DNA of 64,000 nt from Neoceratodus forsteri (lineage: Eukaryota; Chordata; Ceratodontiformes; Ceratodontidae). The notes under the pieces are model-generated. The model ran no database searches. It saw only the letters and a list, made by a program, of their open reading frames with translations, and had not been told where the DNA came from. A program made the position numbers and the translations under genes. The first letter of the stretch is position 1. Every line of letters begins with the position of its first letter. The DNA lies in NCBI GenBank assembly GCA_016271365.2, contig JADMNL010000022.1:221068501-221132500 (forward strand). Reading direction: 5' to 3'. Shown in pieces: positions 44,873 to 53,091 of the stretch.

Positions 44873-45828
44873 TGGCATCTCCGGCCAAACAGAAAAGAAA
44901 CAAACCTGGAAAGCCTCCGGGAACCCCAATGCAGAAGCTCAGAGAAATGCTCCAAGCCGACACTGACGTTCTCCCGGAAACTCGAGATCTGCAGCCTGAC
45001 ACACAACAGGCCTCGCCTCACTGTGAGCCACCACAAGAGGATATACTAGAAATGATCAAACAGACAGTACGCATGGTCACTAAAATAGGCCATACACTCT
45101 CGGAGCTGTGATCGGATCTAAACCAGATCGATCACAAAATGGAACAATTGGAGCTGTGGCTTGGTCAAACTCTAGAGCAGGCAGGCATGACCGCCTCATC
45201 CTCTACCTGTTGGCCCGGGACCGGGAACTTAACTGCCACATCAATGACCTAGAAGGGAGGAGTAGAAGGCAGAACATCTGGATTTATAGGGTTCCGGAGG
45301 GGCTTGAAAAGGCCACAGATACCATCACCTTTGTTCAGGCCCTCCTCAGAGAAACACTCAAGTTACCAGAGGATTTAGATGTTGAAATGGACCAAGCACA
45401 TCGATCCTTAGGCCTGCACCCACGAAACCCAGATGCAAGGCCCCGGTCCTTCATCATCCACCTAACCTTATTCAAAAGGAAAGAAGACTTGCTCAGATGG
45501 GCCTGGCAACAAAGCTCCCTTACCTATAAAGGCCATAGGATCACCCTTGATAATGACCATACGTCGGAAGTGCAGGAAGCTCACAGAACCCTTTGGCCCA
45601 TAATCGAAGAGCTGAGGGCTAAGAACTTTAAAGCGTAAGTCTTATATCCAACCAGAGTCATGATTGCTATCCCACAAGGCAACAGAGTCTTTAGAGACCT
45701 TTTGGCAGCAGCACCTTTCCTCGAAGGTCTTGGCATTATTACCTCTCCGATGGTGAAGGAGAAGCTAGAAAGAGATCTCCTTTCCTCGGCCTGGGCAATT
45801 GCACAGAAAAGAGCCATGAAGAAATGAT
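44873..45828 (+). pseudogene. L1 ORF1 (nucleic-acid chaperone) with frameshift and stop
   Basis: The ATG at 44,873 opens a basic N-terminus (MASPAKQKRNKPGKPPGTP) and a coiled-coil-like stretch to 45,109. After a frame change, ELNCHINDLEGRSRRQNIWI begins the RRM/C-terminal module. VEMDQAHRSLG, ARPRSFIIHLTLFKRKEDLL and YKGHRITLDNDHTSEVQ match the Transposase_22 core of L1 ORF1p. A stop at 45,638 interrupts KNFKA / VLYPTRVMIAIPQGN, and coding continues to about 45,826. In the family the trimeric protein coats L1 RNA. Total length of about 310 residues fits the family. Confidence 0.88.
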
Positions 45829-46099
45829 CCACACAACGAATTCCTCAGACATCCCTATGCGCCAACATCTCGACCATGATTTGAACATATGGAGATCTGA
45901 CTGCAGTGAACAGAGGAGCAAAATACCTCCAGGAGACAGGCTGGAAGATGCAGACGATCCCTCCCACTCCAGAATTAATTGACAAAGGGAACCAAAGCCC
46001 CAGATGAACTGATCACACCTCCTGGTTCTTGCAAACCCATAACTATGTCTCTGCCTCACCCAGCTGTCCCCCTTGACATCGAGACCTCTACAGCGAATA

Positions 46100-47450
46100 T
46101 CTTAACCCCAGTAATCTGATAACGGTAACACCAATTGATCCCGCAGTGAGTATGTATAACTCATTCTATACAGACATGAGGCAGCAGAAAAATAAACTAT
46201 TGACTGCATCCAGCTGTAAACTGTATTTACACAACTGCAAAACCCAAAAATCAAGACTGTTTTCCACACTTTATTACCGGGGGGGGGGGAGAAGGGGAGA
46301 TACATGCAGGGAGAACTAATGGCTATTGTTAAAAGTACCTGCAGTGAGTCTTTTTAATTCCACTATGGTGATCTGTGGTAACAAGGGAAGTGGGTCACTG
46401 AATGTCCAGTTGTAAACCATATGTTCAAACTGTTAAACCTACAAACCAGGACATTTTACCATGCTTTGTCACGGGGGGGGGGGTCATGGGAATAACAGCT
46501 GGGAGAATCAAGAGTTAATGTTAAACGTACCAGTAGCGAGTATTGTTAATTCCACCCGTGGAGAGCCATGGTGACAGGAAGATGAGCTACTGACTGTTCC
46601 ATGTCATGAATTAATTTCTTCACCCTGTAAAATTCACTAAGGACAACCGGTGCCTTAATAGGTCATGGTGCGTCCCCGTGTTTTGTTGCCGTGGGGGAGG
46701 AGAGAGGGGCTTGCCTGCCAGGAGGAATGACGGTCCTGCTTCCCAGCTTCGTGGGATCCTTGTTTAATATCTGGACCCCACTGGTCTGGTAGAGGTGGTA
46801 CCAATTGACCCTGTAGTGAGTATATATAACTCCTTCTACACAGATACGTGGCAACAGAGATAGGGGCAGCCGTCTGCATCCAGTTGTAAACAGCATCTTC
46901 AAATCACAAAACTTTAAAATTACGGCATTTTGCCATGATTTGCTGTGGGGGGAAGGGATGAGGGCACCTGCAGAGAGAGCCAATGGTTACTGCCAGGGGT
47001 ATCCCCAGTGAGTCCTTCTAAATCCACCTTTGGGGATCCATGGCAATGGGAAGATGGACTGCTAGCTGCCCGGCTGTAGACTGCAAAACCTAGAAACTAG
47101 GACATCTGTCGCACTTTGCTATGGGGGGTGGAGGGATGTACCTGCAGGGAGATCCAGTAGTTACTGCCAAAGGTATCTGTAGTGAGTACCTCTAACTCCA
47201 CCAGTGGGGATCCGTGGCAATGGGAAAATGAGCTACTGGTTGCTCCATATAGTGAACCACAATCTTTGTTCTGTAAGGTTCATTAAGGACAACCAGAGCC
47301 TCAATAAATCCTGATGCGTTGCTGCTTTTTACTGCTGTGGGGAGGGGGAGGGAGGATGGGGAGGTTGCCTGCAGGGTGGATCAGCAATTTTGCTGCCCAA
47401 CTTCTTAGGACCCTCTTATCCCCTCAACGAGACCAAATCCTTCTCCCTCA
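46100..47450 (+). repeat. Higher-order tandem array between L1 ORF1 and ORF2
   Basis: A G-run block (such as TTTGTCACGGGGGGGGG) recurs at about 46,270, 46,465, 46,690, 46,945, 47,122 and 47,338. Each is followed by GCAGGGAGA..., a GTGAGT..T..TAA.TCCAC word and CATGG.AA.GGGAA.ATG. Spacings of ~180, 220, 255, 177 and 216 show two higher-order units of three sub-units. AGTGAGTATGTATAACTC at 46,146 and its partner at 46,816 give a period of ~670 bp. No open frame crosses it. Confidence 0.75.
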
Positions 47451-48141
47451 GAGGCATCGCGGTGCTGTCAAGGCCTCGCTCAAAAACAGAATCTGAGAGA
47501 CCTGGCCACATCATACGATGCATGAGGAGGCTGTAGGGGATGGGGAAGGGGTGTGGGAGAAATGGGTGATTTGTGGAGATTGGTGGGATCCAGAGCAGGT
47601 AGGAGAGGCTGCAAACGAATCTTGCTTGGGCCTAACTAGCCTGCTTCTTAGGATGAGGGCAATTTTCAGCTTAAAAGGGATAAATTGATTGGAGAAGAGG
47701 GGACCGTGCTTTGAATGATGCCACAGAAAAACTGTGCCAAACGGGAGGATGGTCACACCAAAGACTATGTCTGGAGGCCAAAGGGAGTCCTTACTGCACA
47801 CCTGAGCTCCCCTTTCAGTCCAGTAAGGATGGATGTTCCTCCGCTGAGGCACACTGATCAGTCACACCTTGGAAGTCTTTCTAAAGAAATCCATAAATCA
47901 TGGTTTCGAGATTCCTCAGATATGATGAATAGATCACTTATTCCACTCAAGGCTCGATATTGGAAGAGGCCAGAGAAACAGCTTAGTTATCTGTTAAAAC
48001 ATTTGCTAGATGCAGAAAGAGGGTTGATTTGTTATAATGTCACACTGTTTAAATTACTTCAAGGTACATAAGATGTTCACTTATATCACAACAGAAGCAC
48101 ATTATTTTGGAAACCAACAGCTAAAATGAGAAGACTTATAA
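47451..48141 (+). other. L1 inter-ORF remainder with an unidentified 118-codon frame
   Basis: A plus-strand frame at 47,715-48,071 starts MMPQKNCAKREDGHTKDYVW and ends FKLLQGT, ~70 bp before the ORF2 start. It resembles nothing I recognise. It could be decayed ORF1/ORF2 sequence of the element or chance. Confidence 0.3.
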
Positions 48142-48309
48142 ATGGCTAGTCACTTATCTAAAGTTGTTTCCTTTAATATAAATGGTTGTTTGAGTCCTAT
48201 TAAAAGGAAGCAACTCCAGAGATTCCTGGCTACCCAAAGGTGCGAAGCAGTCTTCCTGCAGGAGACACATCTAACCCCTGCGGAAACCCAAAAACTGAAA
48301 TCTAAATAA
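48142..48309 (+). pseudogene. L1 ORF2 endonuclease N-terminus, truncated
   Basis: The ATG at 48,142 begins MASHLSKVVSFNINGCLSPI, then RKQLQRFLATQRCEAVFLQETHLTP in pieces. NINGL.SP.KR, the ~20-residue spacing and QETHL with the catalytic Glu are the hallmark start of L1-type AP endonucleases. The frame ends 56 codons in, at AAATAAATAAAT, which is already the start of the next element. Confidence 0.85.
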
Positions 48310-48315
48310 ATAAAT

Positions 48316-48965
48316 ATATATTTATTTATTTATGAGATTCACCAGGAAGGTATACTGAGCAACAATGCTCGATTCCAGATGCGACCTGAGGGCCAAGGCC
48401 CAGTACATGTCTAAAACATTTGTGCAATACAATACAGTACAATGCAGTAATTAGTTACAGGCAGAATTATACCTGGCAACCATGGTCAGGAGTTACAATT
48501 AGAGATAAGTATACAATGAGACAGTAGGTTGTACAACCATAATAATGATGATTGAGTTAGCTAGCAGGAGCAGTTTGAGGAGAAATGAGCTTTGAGTAAT
48601 TGAGTACTATGGTAGGGGTTGTTCTCGTGTCGTATGGGGGCAGGTAGGGCATTCCATAGCTGTGGGATTTGGTATTTGAAAGCTGCCTGTCCCTTGGTGG
48701 AGCACGTGAGTGGAACATGGAGTAGTCTGGGGTCTGTGCCTCTTAAGGAGTATGCTGTAGGAGGTTGTTGGGAAAGGGTGGATTCCAGGTAGGGAGGGGG
48801 GAGGGAGAGGACCAGTATTTGGCAGCCAACCTTGTGCAGTTAATTAATCTGCAATCTTGGAGGGATGGCAGGTTGAGGCAGCCGTATAACATGCAGTGGT
48901 GAGTTGTTTGTGGGCAGTCTAGGATGAAGCAGCAGAAGATAGAGAGAGAGAGAGAGAGATACAGA
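48316..48965 (-). mobile_element. L2-like LINE 3' end
   Basis: On the minus strand MLYGCLNLPSLQDCRLI..., then (other frame) CSTKGQAAFKYQIPQLWNAL and HSTQLLKAHFSS match the L2 C-terminal layout (LP...L..LQ....R.. then F.Y..P.LWN.LP......S...FK..LK..L.). The 3' UTR includes GATGCGACCTGAGGGCCAAG and ends in TTTATTTATTTATG at 48,318 (plus-strand reading). These terminal words are shared with the CORE-SINE at 58,056. It truncates the L1 ORF2. Confidence 0.65.
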
Positions 48966-48972
48966 GAGAGAT
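48939..48972. repeat. (GA)n microsatellite
   Basis: Interrupted GA repeat separating the L2-like fragment from the palindrome. Confidence 0.9.
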
Positions 48973-48973
48973 A

Positions 48974-49398
48974 TTGCAAAAAAACTTTGTGAATGCATCC
49001 ATTAGGGATCATATTAAAGTGACAAAAATATGGAAATATTGTGTTAGGAATCCCAACCCTAACACCTCACCCCCAACCAATCATACCATCACACTCCACC
49101 TCCACCCTCCACACACCAACAGGTGTCGGAATGTGTCTTGGAGTCATCAACCCTAACGCTCACCCCATTGTGTAAAGAAACAGAGATGGTACAGCATAGG
49201 AGAATGGGGTAAGTGTTAGGGTCAATGACCCCAAGATACACTCCAATGCCTGTTGGTGTGTGGAGGGTGGGGATAGATTGCTGTGGCATAGTTGGTTGGG
49301 GTGTGGGGTGTTATGTTTGGGAAACCTAACACCATGTTTCCATACTTTTGTCACTTTAATATGAATCTTAACTGATGCATTCACAAAGTTTTTTGCAA
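48974..49398. repeat. Foldback element, family B copy 3 (425-bp palindrome)
   Basis: TTGCAAAAAAACTTTGTGAATGCATCC at the left pairs with TGATGCATTCACAAAGTTTTTTGCAA at the right (quoted in part). Inner pairs include TTAAAGTGACAAAAATATGG / CCATACTTTTGTCACTTTAA and CACCCCATTGT / the mirrored GGGGT words, around the conserved centre GCATAGGAGAATGGGGTAA. Same orientation as copy 2. Confidence 0.85.
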
Positions 49399-49439
49399 TG
49401 AATTTCCTTACTTTTTGAGAAAGTGTAATCTTATCCTTA

Positions 49440-49625
49440 TTTGCTTGTGGGAGCACAGGGATCTTTGGGTCCTGTGCCCCTATCAGTCCATAGTGTGTTG
49501 TGGAAGCACAAGGCCTGTGTTCCCACACATTCATATAATAATTATCCCTGATTTTCATGAGGAAGTACAGGGCTCTTGGCATCTATATGTGGAAGCACAG
49601 GGCCCACTGGGCCCTGCTCTCCCAC
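49440..49625. repeat. Short repeated motif GGAAGCACAGGGCC
   Basis: GGGAGCACAGGGATC, GGAAGCACAAGGCC, GGAAGTACAGGGCTC and GGAAGCACAGGGCCC occur at about 49,452, 49,502, 49,561 and 49,591. Most are followed by a complementary GGCCCTGTG..CCC word, so each is a small hairpin of its own. Confidence 0.55.
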
Positions 49626-49789
49626 CTATCTTTAAGAGTCGGGACACTGTAAGCAACTCTTGCGCTGCCAATGGCACAGTATCACAGTCATCATAGAGAC
49701 AATACTAAAGGTTTCCACTGCAGTTGTAATCAAGGCCTGGCAACATGCATAACTGCTTAGTACACTTAAAGGTGTACCAAGCTGCATTT

Positions 49790-50330
49790 CAAGAACAATC
49801 CGTATCTTGAAGCATTCTTGAGATATAACCCCCAAAAGGTACCTGACCACTAAAATACTATCTTTCAGAAATTTCTAAAATTCAGAATATTATAACTCTG
49901 GAACCCGTGTAAATTTTATCAGAACCCTATCAAAAGGCACATCTGTGGGGAAAGCCCTTTGTATCCCAAAAATGTCAGCCCATAGGTCCAAAGGGTAGTA
50001 TTTTTCAAATTAAATTATTTTAGCCACATCACTAACTGAAAACAAGATGGCAGAAACACAACACTACTTACCAATTTGCAAAAGCACAAAGTGCTTCCAC
50101 AAAAACAGGAACTGCTTTCACATGGCATGTATATTTTATCCCATAAGATGTAATGGGAAACTTTAAATTTTAATAATGTTTTAACAGATTAATATTTTTT
50201 TTCATCAAATCTTTAACAGGCACATCTATGACCCAGACCCCATATACCCTAACAGTTTCAGACCAGACCAACAAGCCATTTCAGAGATGTGGCATAGCAA
50301 AACATTTGCACCTAAATTATCTAAATTGTC
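49790..50330. repeat. Composite repeat, tandem-unit part (copy 2)
   Basis: In the same order as 43.9-44.8 kb: CCGTATCTTG...GAGATA, ATAACTCTG, AAAAGGCACATCTGTGGG, CACTAACTGAAAACAAGATGGCAGA, TAATGGGAAA, TTAATATTTTTTTTCATCAAATCTT and GGCACATCT (each quoted in part). With the palindrome before it, this makes a second, directly oriented copy of the whole composite. Confidence 0.65.
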
Positions 50331-50344
50331 TGGACCTGCAGCTG

Positions 50345-50706
50345 TACCAACCTGCCCTCTGAGAAAGGTAGCTCCTGACCAAGTCCCCTCCAACACTATG
50401 TGCTGTGCCATCTGGATCCACAGCTGAAGCCAATCTGCCCTCCAAGAAAGGTAGCCCCTGACTGGGCTCCCCTTATTATACTGAGTGCTGTGCCATCTGG
50501 ACCTACAGCTGAAGCCAACCTGCCATCTGAGAAAGGTAGACCATGACCAGGCCCCCTCCCACACTGAGTGCTGTGCCATCTGGACCAGCAGCCAAAGCCA
50601 ACCTGCCTTCTGAAAAAGGTAGCCCCTGACTGGGTCCCCTTCCACACTGAGTGCTGTGCCATCTGGATCCACAGCTGAAGCCAACCAGCCCTCCGAGAAA
50701 GGTATG
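50345..50706. repeat. 84-bp minisatellite, about 4.3 copies
   Basis: TGCTGTGCCATCTGGA starts copies at 50,401, 50,486, 50,569 and 50,652, with a partial copy before 50,401. Each continues with CAGCTGAAGCCAACCTGCC, then GAGAAAGGTAGCCCCTGA and CTGGGTCCCC. Because the period is usually a multiple of three or close to it, a 196-codon minus-strand frame (50,226-50,816) stays open. I regard it as a by-product, not a gene. Confidence 0.85.
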
Positions 50707-51825
50707 AACCCACCTTGTGCAGTTAGTCTACCAGCCAGCTTCTCCTTTGTGACTTGGTGCCACTTTTGAATTGAATTGGCTATTTTTCTATGCTCCAGGA
50801 ACAAGACTAGCACCACTTTAAACTGAACTTCTCCTGTCAGATTTTAGGACTTGTGCTCTGCTGCTGCCTCCAATATTCAGTTTGGACTCCTGCTCTTCTT
50901 CACTGCTGCTTGTTCTGTAGATGAAATTTTGGAAGCAACTGCTAATTTTACAGCTAATTTGCTACATTTAGAGCTAATCAGCTATTCTTTAATTTTTTTG
51001 CTGATTTTAAGCCTAATGCTAATTGTAGCACTAATCTTGTTAAATCTGGAGTTCATTCTGCTAATCTTACAGCTTGTTTGTTAATTTTAACCAATGCTAA
51101 ATTTTAACCAAATGCTATTTTGGATTCCCATTGCCTGAGTTAAATTTTTTGGTTTACTTTGGGCTGCTTTGTACTGTGCTTATTTGTCTGCTGGTACCCA
51201 CTTCACTCGGACCTCATTTCTCCTCTTCTAAACCTGTTTCTTTCCTGTGTGCCCTTCTCCCATCTCTTTACTGCACCACCTTTTCTTTTCTACATTAGGC
51301 TACTCTGACCTGCTTCACTTTCTTCTTTCCTATAGCTCTCTTGCTGACTCCCTGTTGCCTGCCCCCCACTTAGGTCCTTTCACTGAACACCACTTCTGTA
51401 TTTTCCCTCCCCCCGACACTGTTTTTTTTCTTTTTTCTCTCTCTCTCTTCCCCAGAAGCCCTCTTGCTCAGCCCCCATCCCATGCCCTCTCCATTCCCCT
51501 GTTGCACATTGCCTAGTCTCTTCCCACTCAGCTAATTTTACATACTTCTGGTAGTGTCTGGCTCCTCACATCAACTACTAACATCCTTTTTTACTGTTCT
51601 CCGGCTGTCTCCCTCTTCCTAGCATGCATCCACTGCCTCCCTCCCTCCTGCCCTTTTCTCAGCATTGATGAGTTACCCCATCTGCTGGAGTTCTCTTTCA
51701 AAATTTCCAACTTCCTGCCTTTTAAAGGCTACCCTGATTCTCAACTCAGGTAGACCCCTCTGTGCACTTTACCTGCCAGCCCTTCATGTGCAAGCAAGAT
51801 TGAGTTACCCACCTTGTTTTTGTAG
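50707..51825. other. Unassigned, GCTAAT-rich then C/T-rich sequence
   Basis: 50,930-51,120 has many irregular GCTAAT/TTTTA words; 51,240-51,700 is strongly C+T-rich. It may be the 5' leader of the LINE that starts coding at 52,491. Confidence 0.35.
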
Positions 51826-52345
51826 TTAAGCCACAATAAAGTGGTTATTTAAACTTGGTTATTTTAAATTAATACATTGAACTAGGAGTGCTCAGTGACC
51901 TCTGGGAGCACTTCCTGGGTCACTAGCTCCTAATAAAGAAAGCCCTGTGATGAGCAGTGTGGATCTTACTATTGCAGGTGTTAGCACGAGTTTTTGCTGC
52001 CTTGAACCTGTGTGTATATCAGACCACAGTAAATGAAACCTGTAATATTGTAATATTTAGATTAGTGGAGCACTGCACTTGCTATCGCGAGGCTTTGGAG
52101 CCATAGGACCAGCATGGAACTAGGAAGAGGAGCTGTAGTTCCCTGATTACGTTCAGGAACTACAGCTCATTATCTCTGGGGATATAAATTAAAATTCTTG
52201 CAGTCTGGACAGTGCTTTATGTAGCTAAGCCACAATAAAGTGGTTATTTTAACTTATATTGAACTCAGAGTGCTCTGTGACCTCTGAGAGCACTTCCTGG
52301 GTCACTAGCTACCATTAAAGAAAGCCCTGTGGTGAGCAAGGTGAG
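51826..52345 (+). repeat. Direct duplication upstream of LINE ORF1 (promoter monomer-like)
   Basis: GTAGTTAAGCCACAATAAAG, then AGTGCTC.GTGACCTCTG.GAGC and CACTTCCTGGGTCACTAGCT, then AAAGAAAGCCCTGTG.TGAGC, occurs at 51,826-51,955 and again at 52,219-52,345, a period of 393 bp. It lies 150 bp upstream of the ATG of ORF1, where some LINEs carry repeated promoter monomers. Confidence 0.7.
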
Positions 52346-52490
52346 CATGAGCAGAGCAAGCGTGCTTTCTCATGCGCGAAGACATGCACAGCAGTGTAAG
52401 AGGGTAGATTTCAAGGACTACAATAACAACAAATCAGTAAGCAATTGCCTAGTATATAGGTGCTAGATTCCTGGTAGTATACCGAGCAAC

Positions 52491-53087
52491 ATGAGTGATC
52501 TCATAACACTAAATACACCCTCCTCATCTATTGCCTCTAACCAGCGCTCTCAACAGTTTAAACTGAGAGAATGTATAATGACACTGGATGGGGAGACTGG
52601 ATTAAAATGTACAGTTTGTGATATGTACACTTTGTTTGACACTCTCCCCACAAATGCAATATATGCATGCTCTAAATATGTTAATACTAGTGTCCTTAGG
52701 GAGGACATTGAAAACCTTTATCTAAGATTAGCTACACTCGAACAGCAATAGTAGGCTTTGGTAACTAAAGGGATGGGCCCCTCAGATAACTCTGACATAA
52801 ATACACCCCAGGATCCAGTACTGAATACACAACAAAATCCAAATGGCCATACTGAAAAAAGAAAGTGTATTGATTATGAAATTAACAATTCTGATAGTGA
52901 TGACTGGACTGAAGTTTTGGTAGAACCTAAATCTAGAGTGAGATGTAGAGCCCTGGGTAACAGTGTTATAGTTAACAATAGATATGAACTCCTTATTAAC
53001 TTAACCAACGATAACATTGCAAGGGTAAGTGAACCTGGGGAATATGATAGGGAGTTACATGCTTGGGAATGGTCTGAACCTGTAAAT
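52491..53087 (+). pseudogene. LINE ORF1, N-terminal part
   Basis: MSDLITLNTPSSSIASNQRS starts a frame with LKCTVCDMYTLFDTLP, a Cys-x-x-Cys that may belong to an ORF1 zinc finger. REDIENLYLRLATLEQQ follows, a short coiled coil. One stop at 52,749 splits it from a second frame (52,758-53,087) that is acidic and Asn/Ser-rich. This zinc-finger/coiled-coil then esterase order is that of CR1 ORF1 proteins. The L2 insertion begins at its end. Confidence 0.65.
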
Positions 53088-53091
53088 TAGA

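Larger units (their letters stand above)
44806..48312 (+). mobile_element. L1-type LINE, 5' part: ORF1, tandem inter-ORF region, ORF2 start
   Basis: Contains a recognisable L1 ORF1 (44,873-45,828), a 2.3-kb inter-ORF region of which ~1.3 kb is a higher-order tandem array, and the first ~56 codons of ORF2 (48,142-48,309). The coding then stops at a junction with a minus-strand L2-like 3' end. L1 inter-ORF spacers are usually short in mammals, so this organisation is unusual. It may be a native property of the family or a satellite insertion. Confidence 0.75.

Noticed and set aside
45108..45638. 176-codon frame as a host RNA-binding gene
   Set aside because: It matches the L1 ORF1 core and is immediately followed by L1 ORF2 sequence; it is part of the retrotransposon.
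50226..50816. 196-codon minus-strand frame as a repeat protein gene
   Set aside because: It is generated by the 84-bp minisatellite and has no start context, domain or neighbours.
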